Source of the DNA: Euptelea pleiosperma
Taxonomy: Eukaryota; Streptophyta; Magnoliopsida; Ranunculales; Eupteleaceae
Reading direction: 5' to 3'
Assembly (NCBI GenBank): GCA_035048495.1
Contig: CM068540.1
Location: 4,138,829-4,202,828 of the forward strand
Length of the DNA stretch: 64,000 nt
Shown here: positions 1 to 12,180 of the stretch, in pieces
How positions within the stretch are numbered: position 1 is the stretch's first letter
How the letters are laid out: every line of letters starts with the position of its first letter
Position numbers and translations under genes: made by a program
Notes under the pieces: model-generated
Databases searched by the model: none
What the model was told of the DNA's origin: nothing
What the model saw: only the letters and a program-made list of their open reading frames with translations

Positions 1-1670
1 AGACCTAGAAAAGAAAACACTTTTGAGCCTGATTTTCTTATCCACCTTATTGAAGGAGATAGAAATGAATTAAGAATAGAACAAATTTCTATTTAATATA
101 GAAGATGATCCAACCACATTCCGAGATGTTATGTCAGTCATGACATCTTGAGATGTTGAATTTTGGAAAAAACTATAGATGATGAAATAAATTTTATAAT
201 GACAAACCAAACATGGAAACTAGTGGATTTGCCACCAAAGGCAAAACGTATAATAAGTATATGGATATTTAAAAGAAAATTGAATGTTAATAGTTCAATT
301 AATAAATTTGAAGCAAGATTAGTTGCTAAAGGATATAAATAAAGAAAGGGTATAAATTATTTTGATACATATGTACCTGTAGCTCGGATATCATCTATTG
401 GAGTCTTAATTTCTCTTGCATCGATCCATCATTTAATTACCCATCAAATGGATGTAAAAACGACATTTCCAAATAGTGATCTAGAAGAAGAAATTTACAT
501 AGAACAACTCGAAGGGTTCGTTTAATCAGGCCAAGAAAAGAAAGTATGTAAATTGGTTAAATCTCTTTATGTCTTGAAGCAAGCACCTATGCAGTGGCAT
601 GAGAAATTTGACAAAATAATGTTATCTAATGGTTTTAAAATTAATGATGCTGATAAATGTTTTTATAACATGTTTAAAAATAATATAGGAGTTATTATTT
701 GTTTGTATGTAAATGACATGCTTATCTTTGGCCCTGACTTAAAATGTGTGGAGGAAACTAAGAAGTTTCTCTCATCTAACTTTGATTGAAGGACTTAGGG
801 AAGGTAGATGTAATTTTAGGAATCAAAATAATGAGAAAGGATAATGCATTAGTATTATCTCAGTCTCATTACATTGAGAAAATCCTTTAAAGGTATGGTC
901 ATTTTGATCAGAACCCAGTCTCACTCTCAACACCTGTTGATCCTTGTTTCAAGTTAATGAAAAATATTGGTTGATGTTATGTTCAAATTGAATATGTCAG
1001 TGTTATAGGAAGTATCGTGTATGTCATGCATTGTACGAGACCCGATATAGCATATGCTATAAGAATGCTATGTCGATTTACGAGAAACCTAGGTATAAAA
1101 CGTTGGAATGTTATTTCAAGGGTTTTTAGATACCTGAAGGGTACTTAAGATTATGACTTACATTATTCAAGATATCCCGCTATATTAGAAGGATATAGCG
1201 AAGCTAATTAGAATAATGTAGAGTCAAATTCTAAATCTACAACTAACTGGGCCTTTACATTGGGAGGTGCTGCAATATCTTGGGGATCCAAGAAGCAGAC
1301 ATGTATTTCTGACTCAACTATGTTGTCAGCATTTATAGCATTAGCTGATTCATATAAATGAGTAGAGTGGCGTCGAAATTCGTTGATTGACATTCCACTT
1401 TGGGAGAAGCCAACTCTTGCAATAATGATCAACTATGATAGCCGGACAACATTGTATAAAGTAGCTAATAAGACATATAATAGAAAGTCTAAACACAAGT
1501 CTAAGACATCATTTCATTAGACAATTACTCAAAATGGGAGTAATTACGGTCGACTACATGGAGACTTGCAAAAACCTAGCAGATCTTTGACAAAAAGTAT
1601 AGCTAGAGATGTGGTTTAGAACATCAAAAGGAATGGGGTTAAGGTCTATAAATAAGCAATCACCTTCAAT
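1..1670 (+). pseudogene. Ty1/copia retrotransposon polyprotein relic (reverse transcriptase + RNase H)
   Basis: Decayed 3' half of a copia pol gene; the 5' part lies left of the window. In shifting frames one reads the copia RT stretch (ARLVAKGY, then YFDTYVPVARISS around 360-400, HQMDVKTTF around 445, SLYVLKQAPMQWHEKF around 560-610), the active-site region ICLYVNDML near 697-720, and RNase H-like text [14 protein letters not shown] near 1264-1302. The normal YVDD catalytic motif reads YVND, and several in-frame stops are present (for example at 341, 523 and 787), so the copy is inactive. A polypurine tract and an LTR follow downstream in the same orientation, as expected. The family assignment is secure; the lineage within copia is not. 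Confidence 0.9.
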
Positions 1671-2272
1671 GGGAACCCAATCTAAGTCTTGAAAATATAG
1701 CTTATATTCAATGGGTATTGGGTACAACTAAGGTGAATGAGTGATTGAGTAAAAACTAGAAATATAATTGTCTCATTCTTGACATCTAGTGTTGGTTTCC
1801 TAAGAGATTAGAGGATGAGCAAAGACTCTTAATAAGTCTATATAAATATAAGAAGTGAATTATAAGATCAATTATTAGATAAACTTACCTATATGAGTGT
1901 AAAAGTCATGACGCTTTTTATGAAAATTAAACAATTTCTAAAATATTGATAAAATCAAGATATTGCACAAGGCCATTAATGTGCAAGCTTTAGGAACACT
2001 CTAAATTATAGAAATAAATGTGTAATGAATCTGGCTTATCTCCAAGGGTCCTTGGTTCAAGACCTAGTCACCATAGCACCTTGATAAAGTTTTGATTCAT
2101 TAACGTTAACTGAAAGTTCAAGTACAAAAGGCACCTTCATTTATGCGTTTACTTTTACGATGCATACCCAGAGATTTGTAAAATCGTTTTATTTGAAAAT
2201 GAGTAGGAACTACGGAAGCTTGATCCCGTAAGGGGACTGTATATAGTATTGATTTTGAAAATAGTGGGGGTT
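1671..2272 (+). other. 3' untranslated internal part of the copia element, ending in a polypurine tract
   Basis: No coding signal is visible between the end of the RNase H relic and the LTR. The stretch ends in an AGTGGGGGTT purine tract around 2262-2271, directly before TGTTAGGA. That is the usual plant copia arrangement for plus-strand priming. Confidence 0.6.
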
Positions 2273-3040
2273 TGTTAGGAATATTTTCAAAAAATAAAGT
2301 TTTTTGTCTTCAGTGCTTTATTTACTTTTTTGTAAAAGATAAAAGAAATTTTAGTCGTACTTCGTATAGAGAAAGAAAAGTTGTTCTTTTTATAAAGCTA
2401 AAAGCAAACCTACACATGTGTAATTGATGCACACATGTGGAGATGATTTATTGTGTGGTGCAAAACACTACACACACGCGAACGCGCATGTGCGAAAGGC
2501 AATTGGGCGTTTAGGGCCTTTTAGGCGCTTTTAGAGGGACTCACTTTGCACTTCGCACGCATCCACGGCATCTCACGATTATGTGGTTCAGATCAATTGT
2601 GCAAGTCAATATGACCATTGGACCATCTATAACCGTCTAACTGTCGGAGATGACCGCTGGGACACCCGATCACACCATTCTACGTCATCTAGGTCAACTG
2701 TTAATCAATCAACAATCAAAACTAAAAGCTCCCCAACTCCTCGCGATGATGCGTACATTCAAAGTGCTCATCTAAAAGTGCCCAGAAGGCCTTAAACGCC
2801 CAATCGCCCTTCGCACATGCGCGCGCGTGCTCATGTGAATAGTGCTTCGCACAACACACAATAAATCATCTCCACATATGTGCATCAATTACACATGTAT
2901 AGGTTTGCTTTTAGCTTTATAAAGAGAACAACTTTTCATTCCCTCTCCGATGAGGGACTAAACTTTCTTCTCTCTTTTACAAAAAAAGTAAACAGAGCAC
3001 TAAAGACAAACAACTTTGCCTTTTAAAAATATTCCTAACA
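2273..3040 (+). repeat. 3' LTR of the copia element, built as a long inverted repeat
   Basis: The segment begins TGTTAGGAATATTTTC and ends AAAATATTCCTAACA, so it has perfect TG..CA termini just after the polypurine tract. About 270 bp at each end (roughly 2273-2550 and 2755-3040) are imperfect reverse complements of each other. Both arms contain the TTTATAAAGCTAAAAGC block, the ATCTCCACAT block and the TGCGAAAGGC / GCCCTTCGCA blocks. Normal LTRs have only a few inverted terminal bases. The alternative is two LTR fragments in opposite orientation. The 5' LTR is outside the window, so the two cannot be compared here. Confidence 0.7.
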
Positions 3041-3119
3041 CTGTATTCACTTACAACAACTCTATTTCAAAAGCTTTCAAGTTCCTTCTCATACCTCCAA
3101 AGCCACTATTCTATAAAAG

Positions 3120-3560
3120 GTCTATAGCCTAAACCTCGCACCTCCTTCAGACTGCAACTTTGTTCCATCGAACTAGATGTTACTTCTCATCATTTTTACC
3201 ATTGCGAAGAAAGTCTCTTCCCAATCCCATCGGGGCACCGTTGACCATAACTGAGAAGGAAGCCATCAACACACAAAAATTCTATTCCATTTCCTTCACT
3301 TATACAAGACTTCATCCTCCCAAAGTCTTTAGCTCTTCTTCCCATTACCTTTTTTTTCAAAATTAATGTCATGAAAGTAGCATTCGAGCCTCTTTCCAAT
3401 AAATCCTAGTCTCGGACCTCCAAGATAACCTTCATGTAATCTTCCATAACCATATCCCAACACCTTTGTGAAAACTAAAAAACCGTTGTGAAGCCATTTG
3501 GACAAGTGCCAGTCTCCATTTAACTCTTTTAAGAGATTCAAGCATTTCTTCTTCAAAAGG
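3120..3560 (-). mobile_element. Decayed L1-type LINE fragment (region after the reverse transcriptase core)
   Basis: Minus-strand frames give EGYLGGPRLGF, KRLECYFHDI, SCISEGNGIEFL and, further on, VRWNKVAV. These loosely follow the plant L1 order of a YLGxPLG motif, a KRL..W block, an LSxGGR..L block and a V.W..VC.PK block. Each block is in a different frame or has substitutions. The similarity is weak and judged by eye. Confidence 0.4.
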
Positions 3561-4589
3561 TTGTTCTAGTTTATCACAAGATTCTATGGAGATATGATGA
3601 AGCACAAGCCATCTAGTTTATGCCAAAATACTATGCATTCCGACTGCCGAGTATAGGTTTGTGTAACACCTCATAAATTCTTCCCAAATATTGTCTATTT
3701 CTCAATCATTTTTCCATACACCTTGAGTCTAGATATATTATTGAACCTTTTAGCATTGGCTATCTGATGGGGGAAAAACCGTATTTTTTGTTACTCCTTT
3801 CAACCATTTTATTCTTTATTTTTTTATGCCAACCTATCACCTCCCACCAAGACAGAATTACATGGAGGAACAATATTTATGTAGCTGACCTCATATAATT
3901 GGGATAAAGCTTATCCCATCCCACCAAACAATCTTTAAGAACTTGTTTTTGGCTTCTATTCTTTAGTTTTCTTCTCAGTTGTTAATTGATTCGCCTCTTC
4001 ATCATTATCGACCGTAATGATCTCTTCAAGGATGAGGCTTTTTTCACATCTATCTTTTCAAAAACCTCCTTATTCCATTTGTATTTTTAATACATCATAT
4101 TGTATTCCTTCTATGTTATATAGATTTTTCCTAGATGCTCCTGCTTCCTAGATTCTTGAGACAAAGAGGTAGGACCCCAAAAAGGCTCACACATTGAAGT
4201 TTCAACGATCCAATGAGCTACCCCATAACTCCAACTAAACAAATAACACGAGATTGGGTTGAAAAAGACTCTACCAAAAAATTTATTATCACCACTTAAG
4301 ACGGTCTTGTTATGTCTCACCAGCCAATGTCCATAAGATGAGGCACGAGAAAGAAACTAAGAACTTAAAGCTTGAGTTATCTGACTTGAACGTGTGATCA
4401 GTCTGATTCCAGCTATTGCAGTTATAGATACTGTCGTAAGAGCCCCACGATCTCTGATTCAAATCTGACAAGTTGATATTCTTATACGTCGTGCAGAAGT
4501 GCGCTCTCCTAAAGAAGATGAAATCAAACTTACTTTGGATGGTTGTTCGATAGGTAAAAAACATCTTCACAGGCACTAGTGGCTTATTT
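3561..4589. other. Intergenic, no recognisable feature
   Basis: AT-rich DNA with only short open frames on either strand. No domain, repeat boundary or RNA gene is recognisable. It may be unidentifiable LINE sequence, since LINE fragments lie on both sides. Confidence 0.4.
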
Positions 4590-4810
4590 CAAGATTTTGA
4601 AAGGACCATTCATGTATTCTCACTTCTCAGGGACAATTGGTGAAAGTGATTCCAAGTTTCCAACAGAGCTGAAGCTTTATCCCTTCTTAATGGTTTAAGA
4701 GTGCTAAGAGGCTCAACTTTATCAAAGTTATAGTTGAAGGTGATTCTAGTGACACAATTCGTTGGTCTTTTGGGAGGAAGAAAGTTCATGCAAATACTTC
4801 CATATCGTTA
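4590..4810 (+). mobile_element. LINE RNase H domain relic
   Basis: Plus-strand frames read SNRAEALSLLNGLRVLRG and then, after a one-base shift, VIVEGDSSDTIRWSFG. This is the EA..LL.GL / VEGDS..I.W pattern of the plant LINE RNase H domain (RVT_3 family). A frameshift and the absence of any flanking RT in this orientation mark it as a fragment. Confidence 0.55.
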
Positions 4811-5429
4811 ACACAATTTGTTGTTACTTTAGTTGGACATTGTTGGGCAAGTGTGCAATAGCCTTTCTCTTCATATTTTCTTGTGAATTACATGTATTTC
4901 TCGGGTTTTTTCCTGGTCGATAGATCTGCATTAGTCGTTGACCCAATTGGGCATGTCCTACATCACGACTCAATTTGAATACTATTCAACAAGAAACCAT
5001 GGGCAAATCATCCAATTCGATAACATTTATTATTTAAATTCTGTACAATAACAATTGAAAGTAGTGATAGAGAATTATTCAAAACACAATCAATTTCTCT
5101 TTCTAACAACAAAAATCTCTTGCAAGGGATTGTAGAGTCACAGAACGTCTAAAATAATAAATAGAAAAACACCCAAGAACACGAATAAGCTTACCATTGC
5201 ACCAATTCACAAACTCTGCACAATTAACGATCCGAAAACCAACACTGAATGCCCGCACTGCACAAACAGTTAAACTTGACTTAGGCAAAATCACGCGTAA
5301 ATATAAACCAGGACACTAACAAAATGAAAACCAATGGTTTCATCAAGCTTGATACATTGATCTCTGCTCCACATATGCCTAATCATCCACCGTGTCATCC
5401 CGATTCCCAACAAAATATAAAATTTCCAA
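4811..5429. other. Intergenic, no recognisable feature
   Basis: No supported open frame, RNA gene or repeat boundary is visible. Confidence 0.4.
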
Positions 5430-5438
5430 CTCCAGTGG

Positions 5439-5695
5439 CAAGGTTTTAAATTTCGACGAAAAGTTTGAAATTTCGGTTTTCGAGCTACACTGAAACCAAA
5501 ATCCATAAAAACCGAAATTTTAGAAATTGAAATTTCATGAAATTTCTGTTTTTGTGAAATTTCGAACTTTTCATGAAATTTCAAAATTTTCATTACTAAT
5601 CTCAATTTCAAAATTTCCAAAATTTCACAAGAAATTTCGAAATTTCAGTTTTGGCCCTCACCGAAATGGCATGTGAAACCGAAATTTTAAACCTT
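5439..5695. mobile_element. MULE-type MITE with 9-bp target duplication (GAAATTTC-rich)
   Basis: A 257-bp element flanked by a perfect 9-bp direct repeat CTCCAGTGG (5430-5438 and 5696-5704). Its ends are inverted: AAGGTTTTAAATTTCG at the left, CGAAATTTTAAACCTT at the right. A 9-bp duplication is typical of Mutator-like elements. The interior is made largely of GAAATTTC palindromes and has no coding capacity. Confidence 0.8.
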
Positions 5696-5704
5696 CTCCA
5701 GTGG

Positions 5705-6335
5705 TGGGTTTTCTGGACGGCTCCTCCGGAATAGAAGCCTTATTTCGCCAAGTTTCATCCCAATAAATATATAAAAAATAAATAAGAAACTCAAGGGCTG
5801 TCATGCATTGGGAACCGCAATACGTGGTATTCAACCAGGAGGCCCGTCCATAGAAAAAATCTGGACTGGCCTTCCAGGAATACTCATTGTTTCCACAAAA
5901 AAAAAAAATTTTGAAAAGAATCTCTTTTGTCTAAACAAACCCTAATTTTGAAGAACTAAGAGCTCTAAAACAACTTGAAACAATTGCGAGAAACCCTAAT
6001 TTTTTCAGAATCGAGTACAGTGAGATAAAATATTACAAATCAAAATAAAAGAAAACTAAAAAAGATAAATGATGAATGATTTGGAGAACAGAAATCAATG
6101 CTCAAGCGAGAAATCTTACCTGGTTGTTTCTGTTTTCAAGTTCGAGCTTGATTAAGAGGCTTTGATACTTCGAGAGCAGCTAGGCTTTTAGTTTTTCTTT
6201 TTTTAAGCTTCCGCTGCAAGAAAACTAAGAAAAACGCGATTTCTAGGGGCCTGTTTGAAAAGCCAAAAACTACGGCCAGCACCAAGTTTAGTCCCGATCC
6301 AGTTCTTCTTACGTGTGTTTGGGAGCTCATGTTTG
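5705..6335. other. Intergenic, no recognisable feature
   Basis: Purine/pyrimidine-skewed AT-rich DNA. A GGGGCCTGTTTGAAAAGCC stretch near 6244-6262 resembles one end of a Tourist-like MITE, but no partner end was found. Confidence 0.35.
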
Positions 6336-6731
6336 GAGTAGAACTTTGCTTACCGACATCCGTCAGCAAAGTTGCTAACCGACAACAATATGAGTCACCG
6401 GGCATATTCTTAGAGATTTTCTGACCGTATGGATGTTTAGCCCAACCCTTGGACCTACAGACAAAAATCACTAGCCTGATTAGTAATTTCTAAGCGTTGG
6501 ATTGGAGTCATTTTCATTGGGTTTATTTTTAACCGTGGAATTGGAGCATTATTCACCATTATTTGGAGTACAAAGATCCAAAGATAAAAAATTACTAATC
6601 ACGCTGATTGTTTGGTATTTAGGTCCACCTAAGTATGGCCAAACATCCTTACGGTCAGCATTCAATAACAGTATGCCACGTGGCTGATATTGTGGTCGGT
6701 CAGCAACGTCAATCAACAAAGTTCTACACTC
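6336..6731. mobile_element. MITE-A copy (MULE-type foldback element)
   Basis: A 396-bp foldback copy with ends GAGTAGAACTTTG and CAAAGTTCTACACTC. The central palindrome carries the family hallmarks: 'gaccgtatggatgttt', 'cctgattagtaatttct', and their inverted counterparts on the right. A palindromic G-box GCCACGTGGC lies at 6675-6684. No clear target duplication is seen; another element abuts on the right. Confidence 0.75.
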
Positions 6732-6734
6732 TAG

Positions 6735-7053
6735 TTTGAAGTTCCCTTCCCAAAATTCAACGTGGAGCACTCTTTAGGATCGTATGCATGTTTGGTCCAC
6801 CTCTTGATGGATCTACACGGTCAAAAATAAATTAACAGATGATTTCTAGAGGTTGAATTTGAGCACTTTAAAATGTGATTATGGCCATTGGATTTGATTT
6901 CAGATGCTAAAATATAAGTGTAAAAAATAACTCATCAAGCTAGCTTGATTTTTTGTATGTTGGTCCACCAAGAAGTGGACCAATCATCCCTAAGGTCAGT
7001 AGGCCCATAAGGGCGCTCCACGTAGCATTTTTTGGGAGGGGAAGACTTCAAAT
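6735..7053. mobile_element. MITE-A related foldback element, diverged ends
   Basis: The ends are inverted (TTTGAAGTTCCCTTCCC at left, GGGGAAGACTTCAAA at right). The interior has MITE-A-like pieces: 'tgcatgtttggtccacc', 'gatttttt..tggtccacc', CCACGTAGC. It starts within a few bases of the previous copy, so the two are nearly back to back. No coding capacity. Confidence 0.6.
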
Positions 7054-7269
7054 TTTGAAGTTGTGGATAGACAACAAATATTTTGTTTGGTACATATATG
7101 GTGGTCCTACCTTTTAAGGGCCATGCTTAATTTTCTTAAATCGCACAAAAAAATTGGATTGGCTTTCATAAAACTCACACCAAAAACTAGCTTAAAATAC
7201 GTCAAAGAAAATCTGAAGTCCTTCCCTACAACGTTCTTTCCCTCTTTGTGGTTTGGCTTTCAAACTCGC

Positions 7270-8800
7270 AACTCCATGACAACAGTGTAAGGAATAGTTT
7301 TATATTATAGTTTGGCAAAGATTCCGTGTGACACAAAATATTATTGTAATCGTTTCCTACGAGCATCAGTGTAGTGTGAAGATGTCGTGGTACGCATACT
7401 TCATCGACTACGTGAAGACTAAAAGACAGAGATAGCAAGGATCAGACGGTTGACGACAAGAGTCATCTGAGTAACTGTCCATTTGTCGGTTATAAATCTT
7501 GTACACTCACATATGAATGTAAGTGACTTAGTGGCCATAAGAATATGTTTAAAAAGAATAAATATAATGGTCAAACATAGTCATTGGATAGACCCGAATC
7601 TAAGTCAATATTATTGACTTCTCAGAAAGTCCAATCGATTGGAGACCTTTGTTAAATCGATTGGAGTCTACGAGACAGAACTTGATCAAAGTCGAATCAA
7701 TTGGAGACCTTTGTTAAATCGATTGGAGTCTACGAGACAGAACTTGATCAAAGCCCAATCGATTGGAGACCACCGTTAAATCGATTGGAGCTTATGGGAC
7801 AGAAACTTATTTAAGTCCGATAAATTGGACTATAAACAATCGATTGGATTTACGAAGGAAAAATCCATCCGTACAAGGCCAATCGATTAGACCCAAAACC
7901 CAATCGATTTGACCCAGAGTACAATCAATTGAACTTCACACGGATTGAGTCTTTCTTAGAGTTGAAATTCTAATTTCCACTCTCCCATGTTCTCAAAGGC
8001 TCAGGGTTACGAATTCTATAAATATAACCCTTATATACCTTCTCTAAACACACTTCTATACACAATGAATAGAGAAAATAACTGTTTATTTATTAAAGTA
8101 TCCATTCTAAGAGCAAGAAGCTTTTTAGTTCTCATATATATCTTGTGAGCTTTTCCCTTTTCTAGATCAAAGCCAAGTGCTTGATCCATTACTCGGCTTA
8201 GATCTTAAACATGGATATTTGACTGAGTAGCCTGAGTATACCAGTGTGACTCAACACCTATTGAGCAACCTAGGGTTCAGGGAGTACTGAATCCTTCACT
8301 TTCGGCAAAGGCTGGAGTATTGAGAATTAAGATCGGAGTGACTGATCGACAGGTAGGTTTAGGGTGTACCAAACTAAATAAGCGGACAAGGCTTCTTGGC
8401 TAGGAGGGCGCGCATGGACTCGTAGCATTGATTCAAATGACGTGGACTCATCGGCAGTAGGCCTTGGCTAAAGTTGGAGATTTATTTGCAATGGTGCTAC
8501 GTAGGTAACATACTTTTCGTCTAGACGTGGTCCCATGGTTTTTCCTTGGCTAAGGTTTCTACGTAAAAATTTCTTGTCTTGTGTGATTGTTTGTTTGTAT
8601 TCCGCTATCTATATTGATTAGATCAAACGACGAAAAAAATATATACCACGGAAGTATATTCGATTTGGATCGGTTGTGATAATCTTTTATCAAACAATAA
8701 CTAAGGCATGCGATTTTATTTCCCTACCATAGACCAATAAAACTATTTAAGTATAATTAATTTTTAAATACCTAATAAACCTCCCTTCTATGTATTTCTG
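7270..8800 (+). repeat. Probable copia (SIRE/Maximus-type) LTR relic
   Basis: The segment around 7980-8600 has features I associate with SIRE/Maximus LTRs: a TATA-like stretch before 'acccttatatacc', a 'ttgagcaacctagggttcagg' portion, GGCCTTGGCTAAA, and the 3' motif 'tttctacgtaaaaatttctt' followed by 'gtgtgattgtttg'. Exact TG and CA termini and a target duplication were not found, so the limits are approximate. There are no internal domains nearby. It contains the minisatellite at 7625-7900. Confidence 0.4.
7625..7900. repeat. Minisatellite of AATCGATTGG motifs (about 62-bp period)
   Basis: About four tandem units, each with two AATCGATTGG-type cores. The cores are separated by GAGACCTTTGTTA in one half and AGTCTACGAGACAGAACTTG in the other. 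The first three units are nearly identical and later ones decay. The core ATCGAT is self-complementary. Confidence 0.85.
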
Positions 8801-9024
8801 ATTAAAGAGAACGGACCGGTTGTTTTTCACACAGAGTGTGCAGGAATATGATGGAGGTTGAATACCCTCCAGGTTAAGTCAAATGTCCATGGACTATAAG
8901 CAAGTCATGTCACAAACTTTCAAAATCCATTATTGTATATAGAAGAAGAAAAATAAAATATAGAAATTTCTAAAAGTCTCTAGATTCTAAAATGTTTTCA
9001 AAAGAAGTTAATGTGTAGAAATAG

Positions 9025-9230
9025 GTTCAGGCTCTGAGGACCCCCTTTTTCTGACCCCTCTTGGTGTTCTCACGCTCAGATGTGGATTTCACGAATCCAA
9101 CGGTTGTTGTCAGCGCCCCAAAAAAGTGATTCCAACTCAGCGCTGACAACCGTTGGATTCTTGAAATCCATGGCCGAGCACACAAACACCAAGAGGGGTC
9201 AGAAAAATGGGGGTCCCCTGAGCCCGACCC
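9025..9230. mobile_element. hAT-type MITE (MITE-H) with perfect 8-bp target duplication
   Basis: A 206-bp foldback element flanked by TAGAAATA on both sides (9017-9024 and 9231-9238). The inverted ends are GGTTCAGGCTCTGAGG.. and ..CCCCTGAGCCCGACCC, and most of the element is a hairpin. An 8-bp duplication fits hAT transposition. A related copy is in the calmodulin intron (30798-30996), and a more distant one is nested at 26265-26449. Confidence 0.85.
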
Positions 9231-9331
9231 TAGAAATAAGGGCATGCATGTTGTATCTAGAGAACTACTCAAATATCCCCAAGGTAATTTTGGGGATATC
9301 TCCTTAAAAAAAGTCTTGGAACATTCTCTTA

Positions 9332-9754
9332 GGTGGCGTTTGGTAAAACTTTTTTTCAGACCTTAAGTCTGATTCAGCTGAAATTAAGTGATTTTGGTGA
9401 TTAAGTTGCGTTTGGTAAACGACTTAATTTCAGCACTTATCACCAAACTCAAGGAAAAAAAGACAAAAGTAAAAAGTGACCCAGCCTTCACTTTTTGCCG
9501 TAAGTTAATGAATCTTTAAAAAAGATTCTTTGATTCTTTTTTAATACCAACAATGCCCTTTTTTCAAACCTTTCTCTTTTAAAACTTACGAAAGTATCCT
9601 AATAAATATTTCAAAATACCCACAATGCCCTTGACTTAATTTTAAGACTTAAGACCTTAGCCAAACAACCTAATTCAGACATAAGTCATTAAGCTACCAG
9701 ATCTTAAGCACTTTAAGCTTTTAGATCTGATAACTTAATTTATCAAACGCCACA
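9332..9754. mobile_element. PIF/Harbinger-like MITE with TTA target duplication
   Basis: A 423-bp element bounded by TTA (9329-9331 and 9755-9757). Inverted ends are GGTGGCGTTTGGTAAA and TTTATCAAACGCCACA. An internal copy of the end (TTGCGTTTGGTAAACGACTTAA) lies near 9408-9428. TTA duplication and 'GGCGTTTGG' ends fit Tourist-like MITEs; a three-base duplication alone is weak evidence. Confidence 0.7.
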
Positions 9755-12130
9755 TTAGTCTTTTGTATTGATTACATTTGACAAAATAAGAACCACATAA
9801 GGGGTTGATGTCTATAAATAGGAGAAGGGCCTCATATGAGGATCGTACCTAGAAAGTGTAACATTTCTACATGTACACTTGTTTATTTTAATGCAAGAAA
9901 TTTTCCTTAACCACCAAGGTGCTTTTGAATGCTAGTCTGTGTTCATTAGTGGTCTTAACAACAGTAGTCTACATGTAAGCTTTGATCCCATTGGTGTAAC
10001 TTTGGTATGCTACATATTTGCCACATAATACTTACATGACTGGTAATTTGTAGCCATGTGAGAAGGTGTTGACCCATAGCGAGGACCTTCATTGTATTTG
10101 AAACTACATATGAGGGGTGGTAGTGTTATTAGGAATTTTAATGGTTTCCATTCCTTTTATGGAGAGGTATGAATAATTTAGCAAAGATTACGGATATTTT
10201 GGAGGTTTTAAACTGTGCAAGAGGTTGGATATTCACAAAGTTATTGATAAGTCATCATTTTATGTATTTTTATCCCATTTTCTTTAGTGAATTATCAGAA
10301 TTATCCTACGTAAATCTTCAAACCTATATGAAAAATAGGATATTCCATTTTCACCAATTGTATATTAAATTTCTCTTAATAATAGTAAATGACTTTATAT
10401 TAATAATCTTATCTCATTAGGTACCCAAGCCCAAGACTAAAGCGAGTATAAGTCTAAGCTCAAAAGCTAATTTACAAAATTTTAAATCCAAGCAAAAAAT
10501 ATAGGCCATGAAAATGGACCACAATGGCAGATCAAGACACAAGCCACATCGATAGGATAGGGGATCAAAGGCATCGCAAAGGACGATGGTGATCAAACAA
10601 AAAGAAAAAAAAAATAACGATCAAGATGATGGACGACCAAGATTGCAAGTAAAGTTGTGGGCCACATAATTGAGCCAAGATGATGATGATCTCTAAAAGA
10701 TGGGTCATCAATTAAAGCAATGATTGATATAGAAGTTGCAAAAGTGGTTATTGGGCCATGTTGATAGGCTAATGTAGTGGGCCAAGTTGGTGGACCAAGT
10801 GTGGACCAAGGTAGTCTAGATTACAACAAAATGAACGGTCTAGATTATAAAAGGCATGAGGATGGTTTTCTAAAAATAAAATGGTGATTTTGATTTTTAA
10901 AATTTAAAAATGATGGAATGTTTAAGAAATAAATATCTTATCAAAAAAAAATTTCTTTTGAAAAATTAAATGATATTTTATTAATTTTCAAAAAGAAGTT
11001 TCAAAAGAATAATTTTGTGATTGATTCTATTAAAATATATATATTTTATATAATTGTTCCCATCTTTGAAAATGATTTTGTAAAGAAAGGAAAGTCATAT
11101 TTACTAAAGATGGAAAGAATGCTACATATCCCAACCTATAAAAGGGTTAGAAACTTGGACAATCGGGTGAACTCCTTTTTTGGACATTTTGGCATCTTCA
11201 CTTTTAGTTTGGCTACCTGGATCACGACTTTAAAAGCTTTATTACGACTTTGGACGAAAATCTAGGCTCTTAAGATTTTTCTCATCCATTATTTTTCTGG
11301 CAATTCGACTATTCGAGATAAGCTTATATTTAAATTCAATGTCGTGCATTCTCTTTTAGTTAATTAAATTAAGTTTTTTTAGATTTTACAGTGCAAATTT
11401 TATTTATGCAAGTTAAAGTTCTTTTTTTTTCTTGTAAAACCATGGTAGGCTGAGATTCCTCCCATCAAGGAGAGGGATTCACTCTATAAAAAATAAGTTA
11501 ATCTCAATTTTATTGTCTTTATTTATTTTTCTTGCAATCAGTTATTAACGATTAATAAAAAAATCATTGAGTTATATTTTTAATTCAAAGTGAGAACTAT
11601 ATTATGTGCATTTTCATTAAATTGGGATTCATATAATGCTTGCCTTTTTTATAGTTAAACAAATTCAAGGTGATTTACAATTAAAATTTTAATTTTACTA
11701 AGAATCTAGACATTGATTTCACTATAAGAAATTATTTGTCGATTTCATGGCTTAAATCATTGTATAAATTTTTTAAGTAAAATGTGTAGATTATAATTTT
11801 TTATTATCCATTTCAGCGAGATAAAAAATTCTCATCTCAAGTGAAGAATCTGACAAGAGAAATAGATAAAGCACTAAAATTGATTGTTATTAATTCATGA
11901 CAGTAAATCTCGATCTTTGATGGTTTCCAAATTCTTGAAGTTAATTAGATTTTTTCTTTTCAGTGCAATCATAAAATAAAAAAAGCAGTCAATCCATTCT
12001 TTTCTATTTTATTTTTGTTAGAATAAATTTTGGTTGATCAAGTTATTCATCATTCTCACCCCTCCTCGTGGTTTGACCCCATGCTTGCGTTATACTTAAA
12101 TTTTATAGTTTGGTATTTGCAGGTTTGAGT
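9755..12130 (+). repeat. Probable LTR-retrotransposon remnants, including a gypsy-like LTR
   Basis: AT-rich and non-coding. 9790-9960 resembles an LTR promoter and leader ('ctataaataggagaagg'). 10150-12130 has a TATA-like 'cctataaaagggtt' at 11139 and ends in 'ctcctcgtggtttgacccc..' and 'agtttggtatttgcagg'. Those last blocks resemble the 3' part of Athila/Tat-type gypsy LTRs. Boundaries, primer site and target duplication were not found, so this is a tentative call. Confidence 0.35.
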
Positions 12131-12180
12131 CTGATTAGACAGTAAAGTACAATGATTGATAAAAATATTGTCCGTCAATT

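Noticed and set aside
9080..9307. 75-codon frame over 9080-9307
   Set aside because: It lies inside a foldback MITE, so both strands are open by symmetry.
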